NCBI GenBank assembly: GCA_963751395.1
Contig: CAVVUC010000001.1
Coordinates: 1,612,001 to 1,676,000 of the forward strand
DNA length: 64,000 nt
DNA from: CAVVUC01 sp963751395
Lineage (GTDB): Bacteria > Verrucomicrobiota > Verrucomicrobiia > Chthoniobacterales > Chthoniobacteraceae
Direction of reading: 5' to 3'
In this document: positions 15,394-22,186 of the stretch, one piece after another
Position numbering within the stretch: position 1 is the stretch's first letter
Layout of the letters: each line of letters opens with the position of its first letter
Program-made: the position numbers and the translations under genes
Notes under the pieces: generated by a model
Told to the model about the DNA's origin: nothing
Seen by the model: the letters and a program-made list of their open reading frames with translations, nothing else
The model's database searches: none

Positions 15394-15665
15394 CCGCCAC
15401 CTTGCAACCATTGCCGGGGAAGGGCTTTTTCCAAGACAGCGGAAACGGCCGCGCTCCCTCGCGCACTCGAATCGAAAAGTTGGGATCAACGCCGGCATTC
15501 GCTGCCAGCAGCGGCGCGGAAATTACCGTCCCGCCAGCGAAAATGAGCCTCAGCAGGCCACGCCGGAATGCCGGGGCTTTGCTCGAACCGGCTCAGTGGA
15601 CTCCACCCGGAGCGGGCCGGAAAACATAAGAAGCATAAGGCCGCGCCACTTTATTCGGCGGGCTT
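15394..15665 (+). repeat. Non-coding tail of IS91-like copy B
   Basis: No coding potential is recognised. From 15561 onward the sequence is the second copy of the 160-bp direct repeat, including the same imperfect hairpin directly before GTTC at 15666. It therefore ends at the same place relative to its attC-like site as copy A does. Confidence 0.5.
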
Positions 15666-15720
15666 GTTCAACCATGGGTGCAGTCGGAGGGCTCGTGCCT
15701 CGCCTCCGCTGCACCCTTTA
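15561..15720. repeat. 160-bp direct repeat, copy 2 (partner 14084-14243)
   Basis: Ungapped match to 14084-14243 with about six substitutions. It ends 3 bp before the GTTAGGC core of attC1. Confidence 0.9.
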
Positions 15721-15729
15721 GCGTTAGGC
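15666..15729 (-). other. Candidate integron attC site (attC1)
   Basis: On the minus strand it runs from R'' GCCTAAC (15729-15723) to R' GTTGAAC (15672-15666), 64 bp. The inner stem GGGTGCAG/CTGCACCC plus CGGAGG/CCTCCG has a single extrahelical base. R'' is the exact reverse complement of the GTTAGGC core that opens this cassette at 16998. The complementarity extends to 12 bp (GAAGCGCCTAAC against GTTAGGCGCTTC). Agreement between cassette start and R'' is the hallmark of an integron cassette. It begins 7 bp after the stop of the gene at 15737. Confidence 0.85.
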
Positions 15730-15736
15730 GCTTCGT

Positions 15737-16084
15737 TCATGGGATAATGACGTGCGTCGTGATCTTCCGTGGCGGCAATTGAATCACGTTTGAAGGCAGT
15801 TCTTCCTTTGTCTCACGAGTGGGTTTCTTTTCGCGGCGCAACGTGAACGAACACTGCTCAACTGGGAGAATGATGACCCCGCCGCTTGCTGGCGTGATGA
15901 GGAGGGAGTTGGAGTCGAAAACAGTGACGTGGCTGACACGCTCGCGTAATCCAGATGGGCCAATCAATGTCAGAACAAGCTCCCGGTCTGCCGGGGCGTC
16001 TGGATGGATGGTCTGAAACTTCCAATAAGTTTCCAGTTCGCGAACAAAGTCGCGAGCACGGTCTGGGGCAAGTGGTGGCGTCAT
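15737..16084 (-). CDS. Small cassette-encoded protein of unknown function
   Basis: The product (115 residues from ATG 16084, MTPPLAPDRARDFVRELETY) has no signal peptide or membrane segment. It contains beta-rich text (SHVTVFDSNSLLITPASGG) and a Pro/Lys-rich C-terminus. I do not recognise a family. Its ATG overlaps the TGA of the preceding PEP-CTERM gene as ATGA, so the two are translated as a coupled pair. The attC-like site follows its stop within 7 bp. Confidence 0.65.
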   Translation of the reverse strand: MTPPLAPDRARDFVRELETYWKFQTIHPDAPADRELVLTLIGPSGLRERVSHVTVFDSNSLLITPASGGVIILPVEQCSFTLRREKKPTRETKEELPSNVIQLPPRKITTHVIIP

Positions 16085-16962
16085 CGAGTGTGGAGTGAGC
16101 GCCGCCAACAAAAGAGAATGCCCGCGGCCACAAGCAGCAAGGCCGACGAAGGCTCTGGAACCTGCGTCGAAATGAAAGTGGGGCTTGATAGTCCTGTGTT
16201 CGCGAAGGTGCCCAGCGATGCTCCGTTGGCGGCAAACCTCTCGATGGAGTTCGTGCTCTGGAAGGTCGCATAGAGAATCCCCGCACTGTCGAAAGCCAAC
16301 CCAAAAGGGTCGGTGGATGTGGTGGCGAACGTGGAACTGACGCCAGCGGGAGTGACCTTGGTAATCGTCAAGCTGCCCGTTGCGGCATAGACGTTGTCGA
16401 AGGCATCAATGGCGAGGCCGAACTGACCGGGGCTAGCGAAAAATCCGCCGGAGCCGAACTGATTGTATTTGGTGATGTTGCCACTGCTGCCGTTGGCGGC
16501 ATAGAGGTTCCCGGTGCTGTCGAAGTCGATTCCCCACGGGTCGTTCAGACCCGTTGTGGCGAATGTGCCGAGGTCAAATCCGGTCGAAGTGAATCTCCTA
16601 ATCGTGTCGTTGCCGATGTTGCTCACGTATAGGTTGCCGCCGCTGTCGAATGCGAGGCCCTCCGGGGTGCTCAAGCCGGTGGAGATAAAAGGCCCAAGGT
16701 CAACGCCGGTCGGAGAAAACTTCTGGACGACGTTCAGAAGTGGGTAGGCGACATAAAGGTTGCCTGAACTGTCGAACGCTAGGCCACGCGGACTGGAAGT
16801 TGTCGTGGCAAAAACTGAGCCGACTCCGCCCTCGTTGAATCTCGTGATGGTATTGCTGCCAGAGCCGTTCGAGACATACACGAAGTCCGCCCGCGCGGGC
16901 GCGGGAACGAGGACAGACGACGCGCACAGTGCGAGGAGGAAGTGAATGAAGCGAGTTTTCAT
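16081..16962 (-). CDS. NHL/beta-propeller protein with PEP-CTERM sorting signal
   Basis: The 293-residue product has a signal peptide (about residues 1-25). It then has six or more repeats of the form PRGLAFDSSGNLYVA / PEGLAFDSGGNLYVS / PWGIDFDSTGNLYAA, the NHL/SMP-30-like propeller pattern. The C-terminus is VPEPSSALLLVAAGI, then CWRRS: a PEP motif, hydrophobic helix and basic tail recognised by exosortase. It is likely exported and processed for the outer surface or extracellular matrix. It sits 35 bp inside the cassette boundary at 16997. Confidence 0.9.
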   Translation of the reverse strand: MKTRFIHFLLALCASSVLVPAPARADFVYVSNGSGSNTITRFNEGGVGSVFATTTSSPRGLAFDSSGNLYVAYPLLNVVQKFSPTGVDLGPFISTGLSTPEGLAFDSGGNLYVSNIGNDTIRRFTSTGFDLGTFATTGLNDPWGIDFDSTGNLYAANGSSGNITKYNQFGSGGFFASPGQFGLAIDAFDNVYAATGSLTITKVTPAGVSSTFATTSTDPFGLAFDSAGILYATFQSTNSIERFAANGASLGTFANTGLSSPTFISTQVPEPSSALLLVAAGILFCWRRSLHTR

Positions 16963-17164
16963 ATTGTGAGTTTCAGGGTGTGCGCAGAAGCGCCTAACAG
17001 TTTGAGCTTCTAACAGAAAAGCAGGTTTGAGCGCAACGCTATCTTTAACAAGAATGTGCCTTTACGACGGGTTTCTGAGTTGATGGAGTTGCTTTTGGCG
17101 TGTATTTGCGCGCAAAGCAACATCGGTGTTGAAATCTGCGCAAATAAGGAGCTAAAGGGCATGT
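16963..17164. promoter_or_regulatory. Candidate attI / divergent promoter region between intI relic and cassette array
   Basis: On the minus strand the core GTTAGGC lies at 16998-16992, at the leading edge of cassette 1. The region separates the plus-strand integrase relic from the minus-strand cassettes, the standard integron layout in which attI and the promoters sit. The sequence GTTTGAGC occurs twice (about 16999-17006 and 17024-17031), which could be integrase-binding repeats. A 12-bp perfect palindrome TTTGCGCGCAAA lies at 17105-17116, with a related half site near 17136-17143, a possible operator for intI. Confidence 0.6.
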
Positions 17165-17413
17165 GTGAATATTCCAAAATCGGAGCCAACCCTGGAGCAG
17201 CGGATCATGGGGGTGATGCGCTTCCGTCATTACTCCAGGCAGACGGAGCAGGGCTATGTGGGCTGGTACAAGCGCTTTGTGCTCTTTCACAAACAGGTCA
17301 GCGGCCAGATGCGCCACCCGGCAGAGATGGGAGCGGCTGAGGTGGAGTCGTTTCTCACCCATCTGGCGGTGAACCGGAACGTCTCCGCCGCCACGCAGAA
17401 TCAGGCCGCGTAA
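17165..17413 (+). pseudogene. intI: Integron integrase, N-terminal fragment
   Basis: From GTG 17165 the product reads SEPTLEQRIMGVMRFRHYSR, then QTEQGYVGWYKRFVLFH, MRHPAEMGAAEVESFLTHLA and VNRNVSAATQNQAA, then stop. This is the core-binding (SAM-like) domain of integron integrases; HYS-x-RTEQ-x-YV, FI-x-FH, RHP and EVE-x-FL are family marks. Everything after TQNQA is lost, including the catalytic domain with its Arg, His and Tyr residues and the IntI-specific insert. A full IntI is about 320 residues. A GGAG-type ribosome-binding site lies upstream. The direction, away from the cassettes, is normal for intI. Confidence 0.88.
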
Positions 17414-17453
17414 AAGGCTTCGCCTCACGCGGCTTCGCTGATAGTGGACCGTC

Positions 17454-17600
17454 GTGTATTACGCCTATGTTCTCCAGTCCCTGGCCGATGATGGTTTGTA
17501 TATTGGCTTCACGGGCGACTTGAGGCGTCGGCTCAAGGAACATGAAGGGGGTGAATCGTTCGCCACTTCTTTCCGCTGGCCGTGGAAGTTGATCTATGAC
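17454..17600 (+). pseudogene. GIY-YIG endonuclease-like protein, C-terminally broken
   Basis: From GTG 17454 the product reads VYYAYVLQSLADDGLYIGFT, then GDLRRRLKEHEGG and WKLIYDEG, a UPF0213-type GIY-YIG domain with YVLQS, LYIG and R-x-LKEH. After residue 49 the expected EACL-x-E-x-AR-x-RE-x-YLK segment is missing. The frame runs on to 17729 through sequence that belongs to other fragments on the opposite strand. It lacks the conserved Glu of the nuclease and is probably dead. Confidence 0.75.
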
Positions 17601-17722
17601 GAGGGGAACGAGGGGAAAAGGCTCCAGTCGATGAGCCTGCCCACGCGCATGAGCGGCGTCTTGAAGGCCGCCACATCGAGGTTTTGCAGGAACTCGTCGA
17701 ACAGGCCCGCTTCTCCAAAGGC
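17601..17722 (-). pseudogene. Possible transposase N-terminal fragment
   Basis: One minus frame reads GLFDEFLQNLDVAAFKTPLM then RVGRLIDWSLF. The text resembles the N-terminus of IS5/IS1182-type transposases, where a phrase ending in IDW occurs near residue 40. It joins the integrase fragment on one side and the GIY-YIG fragment on the other. Family assignment is tentative. Confidence 0.35.
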
Positions 17723-17841
17723 AATTTGAGTGATTTCTTAATCTGCTTGCCGCCTACCTCGATCAATGCAAAATATGTCCGATTGCCATTGCGGTAGAGG
17801 CATTCGGCGACTTTTTTAAGATCCTGCGACTTTTGAGGCAC
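17723..17841 (-). pseudogene. Tyrosine integrase N-terminal fragment
   Basis: From GTG 17841 the minus strand reads VPQKSQDLKKVAECLYRNGN, then RTYFALIEVGGKQIKKSL. This is the arm-binding N-terminus of phage-type tyrosine integrases, where 'ECLYRY-x-PSG-x-YYA' is common. Similarity ends after about 38 residues. It lies 88 bp from the 5' end of tRNA-Ser, so an integrative element may have been associated with this locus. Confidence 0.6.
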
Positions 17842-17929
17842 ACCAGAAGCATTGGGTCGCTTAAACGGGTTGCAAGTCGAAATTAGAATCGCAAAAACTC
17901 TGATATAAGTTCCTTAAAATAAGTAAATT

Positions 17930-18018
17930 GGAGGGGTGGTAGAGCGGTTTATTGCACCGGTCTTGAAAACCGGAGACGTCAAAAGCGTCCGTGGGTTCGA
18001 ATCCCACCCCCTCCGCCA
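17930..18018 (+). tRNA. tRNA-Ser (anticodon UGA)
   Basis: A complete cloverleaf can be drawn. The acceptor stem is GGAGGGG (17930-17936) with CCCCTCC (18008-18014), and the anticodon stem CCGGT/ACCGG encloses the loop CTTGAAA with anticodon TGA. A long variable arm (GACG/CGTC) is typical of class II tRNA-Ser. The T arm is GTGGG-TTCGAAT-CCCAC, followed by discriminator G and an encoded CCA (18016-18018). The next gene starts 20 bp downstream. Confidence 0.98.
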
Positions 18019-18038
18019 GACCAAATCCCGAACCAAGA

Positions 18039-19865
18039 ATGGCTCAGTCACAAAACGGCAAGCTCACCATCAGGCAAAAGATCATATTTGGATTCGGGCT
18101 GGCACTCGTGACACTTGCTCTGGTTGCAACGGTCGCCTATCGCAGCACGCGAGGGTTTGTCACATCCGCGCATCTGCTGGCGCATTCCCGGGAGGTTTTT
18201 GACGAACTCGAAACCCTGAAGTTGAAACTCATGGAGGTTGAGAGCGGGGCGCGCGGTTACCTCGCCACCAAAGACGAAGCATGTCTGCATCAATATGAAT
18301 CGGCTCAAGCAGAGATCTCCGGGCACGTCGCCAAGTTGATGGAGCTTTCCTCAGACCGGTCGGTCCAAGTGGCCCGTTTGCAGAAAATGCAGCCGCTGAT
18401 CGTTCAATGGCTGGGTTCATTAAAACAGGCGATCTCGGCGCGTCGGAATGAGCGCACGCAGCCGACAGCGGTGCTCTTGGTGTACAAAGGCGAAGAGGCG
18501 CAGATGCGTGAAATTAGACAACTCCTGTTCGACTTTAAATCCGACGAGAATCAGTTGCTCACGGAACGCAGCGATTCGATCGACCGCATTGGGCGCTCAA
18601 CCATTGTCGTCATCCTGCTCGTTACGGTGCTCAGCGTGTTGTTCGTTACTGTGGCGAGTTATTTCATCCTTCGCGATGTCGGGGCGCGCAGAAGGGCGGA
18701 GGATGCGCTTGCCGAGGAGCATAATCTGCTTGGAAGCATCATGGACACTCTGCCTGACCAGGTCTGCGTAAAGGATGTCGAGGGGAGGTACGTCATGGAT
18801 AACAACGCACACCGGGTTTTTGTTGGCGTGAAAGGGGTTGATGAAGTGGACGGCAAAACGGTGTTCGATTTTTTCCCGCATGAGATTGCGGAAATGTATG
18901 CGGCCGATGACTCAACGGTGTTGAAGGAAGCCAAACCACTCTCTCGGGAAGAACCGAGCGTAGATCGCGAGGGGAGGTTGACATGGCTTGCGACGACCAA
19001 GGTGCCGCTGAAGGATACCGATGGCAGGACAATCGGGATCGTGTGTGTCAGCACGAACAACTCGGAGCGCAAGGAGAACGAGGAGAAACTGCGACTTGCA
19101 GCAGCGCAGTTGGAGCGGAGCAATCTGGAGTTACAGGAGTTCGCCTCCGTGGCTTCGCATGATTTGCAGGAGCCCCTGCGAAAGATCCAAGCCTTCGGCG
19201 ACCGGCTTCGTCGAAAATGTGGCGAAGGTCTAGGTGAAGACGGGCGGGACTATCTTGAACGCATGCTCGATGCGGCTCGACGGATGCAGATCCTGCTGCA
19301 CGACCTGCTTACCCTTTCACGCGTGACAAGCCAGGCCCAGCCGTTTGTCCAGACCGACATGCGTGAGGTTATGAAGCAGGTTGTCTCTCTGCTTGAAGTG
19401 CGGATCGAACAAGCCGGGGCGGTTGTCGCGATCGGGGATATGCCCACGCTTGACGCCGATCCCTCGCAAATGCGCCAGCTCTTCCAAAATTTGATCAGCA
19501 ATGCTCTGAAATTTCAGAAGCCAGGAACCAAGCCGCTGGTTGAACTTTCGGCAAGAACCATCGAGGTCCAGGATCAATATCTCCCCGGCGCGACACCGGG
19601 CGAGCAGGTTTGCGAAATCACGGTTCGGGACAACGGCATCGGTTTCGACGAAAAGTATGCGGAGCGGATTTTCGCCGTTTTCCAACGGCTGCACAGCCGC
19701 AGCGAATTCGAAGGAACAGGCATTGGACTGGCCGTTTGCCGGAAGATTCTGGACCGCCACGGCGGGACGATCAGCGCCAGGAGTGTTGAGGGTGAAGGCG
19801 CGACATTTATCGTGACATTGCCGCTAAAACAACGCATGAAAGAAACCGATGAAAAAACCGGGTAA
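18039..19865 (+). CDS. Hybrid-less sensor histidine kinase (CHASE3-PAS-HisKA-HATPase)
   Basis: The product (608 residues from ATG 18039) has two membrane segments (about residues 15-35 and 190-212). They enclose a CHASE3 sensor domain (KLMEVESGARGYLATKD). A PAS domain follows (about 235-345), then the HisKA domain with the phosphoacceptor His374 (ASHDLQEPLRK) and a HATPase domain (NLISNALKF, DNGIGFD, GTGIGLAVCRK). The order resembles phytochrome-like and Cph1/Rcp partner kinases that lack a receiver. It overlaps the response regulator start by 17 bp, so they form a pair. There is no room for a normal promoter between the tRNA-Ser and this gene. Confidence 0.93.
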   Translation: MAQSQNGKLTIRQKIIFGFGLALVTLALVATVAYRSTRGFVTSAHLLAHSREVFDELETLKLKLMEVESGARGYLATKDEACLHQYESAQAEISGHVAKLMELSSDRSVQVARLQKMQPLIVQWLGSLKQAISARRNERTQPTAVLLVYKGEEAQMREIRQLLFDFKSDENQLLTERSDSIDRIGRSTIVVILLVTVLSVLFVTVASYFILRDVGARRRAEDALAEEHNLLGSIMDTLPDQVCVKDVEGRYVMDNNAHRVFVGVKGVDEVDGKTVFDFFPHEIAEMYAADDSTVLKEAKPLSREEPSVDREGRLTWLATTKVPLKDTDGRTIGIVCVSTNNSERKENEEKLRLAAAQLERSNLELQEFASVASHDLQEPLRKIQAFGDRLRRKCGEGLGEDGRDYLERMLDAARRMQILLHDLLTLSRVTSQAQPFVQTDMREVMKQVVSLLEVRIEQAGAVVAIGDMPTLDADPSQMRQLFQNLISNALKFQKPGTKPLVELSARTIEVQDQYLPGATPGEQVCEITVRDNGIGFDEKYAERIFAVFQRLHSRSEFEGTGIGLAVCRKILDRHGGTISARSVEGEGATFIVTLPLKQRMKETDEKTG

Positions 19866-20304
19866 ACCTATCACAATTTTGATGGCGGATGACGATGCCG
19901 ACGACCGCAGGCTGACCAAAGACGCGCTCGAGGAGAGCCGCCTGGCGAATGACCTGCGTTTTGTGGAAAACGGGGAGGAGTTGCTCGATTACCTCCGTCA
20001 CGAAGGCAAATACAAGGATGAGCCGAACCTGCCCCGCCCCGGTTTGATCCTGCTCGATCTGAACATGCCGCGAATGGACGGCAGGACCGCGCTCAAGGAG
20101 ATCAAAGCCGATCCCGAATTGCGGCAGATTCCCGTCTCGGTGCTTACCACGTCGAAGGCCGACGAAGATATTTTCCGCAGCTACGATCTCGGCGTGAATT
20201 CGTATATCGTAAAACCGGTGACATTCGAGGCATTGGTGGACATTCTGCAGACGCTCGAGAAGTATTGGTTCGAGATTGTCGAGTTGCCGCCCGACGTGGG
20301 TTGA
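19849..20304 (+). CDS. Single-domain response regulator (Rcp1-like)
   Basis: The 151-residue protein is a lone receiver domain with no output domain. It has the acidic pocket ADDDADD, phosphoacceptor Asp70 (LILLDLNMPRMDG), the TTSK segment and the conserved Lys in IVKPV. The extended alpha-4 loop after YLRHEGKYKDEPNLPRPG is characteristic of Rcp1-type regulators, which pair with CHASE/phytochrome kinases. It is translated from within the end of the kinase gene and is very likely its target. Confidence 0.93.
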   Translation: MKKPGKPITILMADDDADDRRLTKDALEESRLANDLRFVENGEELLDYLRHEGKYKDEPNLPRPGLILLDLNMPRMDGRTALKEIKADPELRQIPVSVLTTSKADEDIFRSYDLGVNSYIVKPVTFEALVDILQTLEKYWFEIVELPPDVG

Positions 20305-20557
20305 GCGATCAACCCCGGGTCATCGACGATTTTCGCAAGCCCCGCTTCAGGATTGGGCTTTCTGGAACAGTCGATGATCTCTTATCAACACACCCTTCTG
20401 CGCTGCGAGGGTCGGTTGCGGTGCATGGAATGCACGTCGTGCATATTTTCTGAACGATTTCGGTTTGGAGGCGTCTAATTCTGCAATGAAACCGTATCTG
20501 TCTATGAGGCTGGCATCGATATTGCTTAAAAGAAATCCAACCTCAAGGAGCAGCACC
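20305..20557. other. Intergenic stretch, no gene recognised
   Basis: Contains no conserved frame. The last 40 bp carry the ribosome-binding site of the small protein at 20558. Confidence 0.5.
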
Positions 20558-20740
20558 ATGAAAAAACACAACCGAAAAGTCAGCCACTCATCTCATTACA
20601 GTTTGGGAGATCTTATTTACGCTGTGAGCAGTTGCAGCAAGAACAGCCGCGAAACCGTCGCAGCCGTTGCCGATCTCCTTGAAAGCGGCCAGGTTCGTCT
20701 GCAATCAGGCGGAAGAAAGCTGCGTGCAAAGGTCTGGTAG
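20558..20740 (+). CDS. Small conserved-looking protein, 60 residues
   Basis: The start is decided by a strong ribosome-binding site (AAGGAG, 8 bp before ATG 20558). The product MKKHNRKVSHSSHYSLGDLI is followed by ETVAAVADLLESGQVRLQ and a basic tail. A basic N-terminus, one amphipathic helix and the phrase VADLLESGQV are visible. I do not know a family. It precedes purB by about 70 bp on the same strand. It could be a DNA- or RNA-binding mini-protein, but nothing proves it. Confidence 0.6.
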   Translation: MKKHNRKVSHSSHYSLGDLIYAVSSCSKNSRETVAAVADLLESGQVRLQSGGRKLRAKVW

Positions 20741-20809
20741 TTTTGAGACAGCGGCAGAAAGTTTAAGTTTTCCCTTTTCATCACGGGTGAGCTTTCTAAA
20801 GCTCTCCGG

Positions 20810-22102
20810 GTGATTGAAAGATATTCTCTTCCCAAAATGCGCGAGCTCTGGTCGGAGCAGCGCAAATTCGAAATCTGGCTCGAAATTGAGGTTCTCGCCT
20901 GCGAGGCGCTCGCCGGTATAGGAAGCATCCCTCTCGAAGATGCTAAAACCATTCGCGAAAAAGCGAATTTCTCGATTCCGGTGATCGCAGAAATCGAAAA
21001 GCGAACCAATCACGACGTCATTGCGTTCCTTGAAAACGTTGCATCCTATGTCGGCCCGGCGTCGCGCTGGATTCATCAGGGGCTGACTTCCTCTGACATT
21101 CTGGACACGACTCTTGCAGTGCAGATGAATTCCGCCTGCGCGATCCTGCTCGAAGATTTGCAGGCGCTGCGTGAGTCGATCGCAAGGCAGGCGCGCGCCT
21201 ATAAACACACCCCGATGATCGGCCGCAGCCACGGAATTCACGCTGAACCGATCACGTTCGGGCTGAAAATGGCGTTGATGTACGACGAGTTTGGCCGCGC
21301 GATAGAGCGGCTCACTGAAATGCGCCAACGCGTTCGAGTAGGCAAACTCAGCGGAGCGGTCGGCACGCACGCGCATCTCGACCCGCGCGTCGAGGCCGAG
21401 GTGTGCAAACGGCTCGACCTCACCCCGGCGACACTTTCGACACAAGTCGTCCAGCGCGACCGGCACGCCGAGTTCATGACCACTCTGGCTCTCATCGCTT
21501 CGAGCATCGATCGGTGGGCGACCGAGTTTCGCCATTTGCAGCGCACCGAGGTCCTGGAAGTCGAGGAACATTTCAAGCCCGGCCAGAAGGGCAGTTCCGC
21601 GATGCCGCACAAGCGCAACCCGATCACCGGCGAGCGGCTCAGCGGCCTGGCGCGCGTCATTCGCGGCAACGCGGTCGCCGCGCTCGAAAACGTTGCCCTG
21701 TGGCACGAGCGCGACATCAGCCACAGCAGTGTCGAGAGGATCATTTTCCCCGACTCCTGCACGTTGATGGATTACATGCTGGTCACGCTGAGAAAACTCG
21801 TCGAGGGGCTGCATGTTTATCCCGAGAACATGAAGCGGAACCTCGAAATCACGAAGGGGCTCTACTTCAGCCAGACGATCCTGCTCAAGCTCACCGAGAA
21901 GGGACTTGGGCGGCAGCAGGCCTACGAAGCCGTTCAACGGGCCGCGATGAAAACATGGCAGGGTGAAAAATCACTCGCCGAAAACTTGAAGGCCGAGCCG
22001 GAGATCACGCAGAACCTTACCCCGGACGAGATCGACCGGCTCTGCTCGCTCGACATTCATTTCCGCCACATCGACGAAACCTTCAGCAAACTGGGACTCT
22101 AA
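20810..22102 (+). CDS. purB: Adenylosuccinate lyase
   Basis: The 430-residue product starts at GTG 20810 (VIERYSLPKMRELWSEQRKF) and shows the fumarase/aspartase superfamily signature GSSAMPHKRNP. It also has TSSDILDTTLA and GRSHGIHAEP, carrying the catalytic Ser/His regions. Length is right for the shorter bacterial PurB. It acts twice in purine synthesis, releasing fumarate from SAICAR and from adenylosuccinate. A hairpin (ACCTCG/CGAGGT, 22106-22123) directly follows the stop. Confidence 0.96.
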   Translation: MIERYSLPKMRELWSEQRKFEIWLEIEVLACEALAGIGSIPLEDAKTIREKANFSIPVIAEIEKRTNHDVIAFLENVASYVGPASRWIHQGLTSSDILDTTLAVQMNSACAILLEDLQALRESIARQARAYKHTPMIGRSHGIHAEPITFGLKMALMYDEFGRAIERLTEMRQRVRVGKLSGAVGTHAHLDPRVEAEVCKRLDLTPATLSTQVVQRDRHAEFMTTLALIASSIDRWATEFRHLQRTEVLEVEEHFKPGQKGSSAMPHKRNPITGERLSGLARVIRGNAVAALENVALWHERDISHSSVERIIFPDSCTLMDYMLVTLRKLVEGLHVYPENMKRNLEITKGLYFSQTILLKLTEKGLGRQQAYEAVQRAAMKTWQGEKSLAENLKAEPEITQNLTPDEIDRLCSLDIHFRHIDETFSKLGL

Positions 22103-22186
22103 AAAACCTCGCGGCTTCGAGGTGTGTTCAAGAGACTTTCGCGCTGCGTTTTTTTCTGTATTGTCCCCAATCTGCAAATCATCCGT

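Noticed and set aside
17870..17909. Promoter for tRNA-Ser (TTGCAA and TATAAG)
   Set aside because: The spacing is 28 bp, too long for a sigma-70 promoter.
22106..22123. Terminator after purB
   Set aside because: A 6-bp hairpin exists, but the A-run precedes it and no T-run follows, so termination on the plus strand is not supported.
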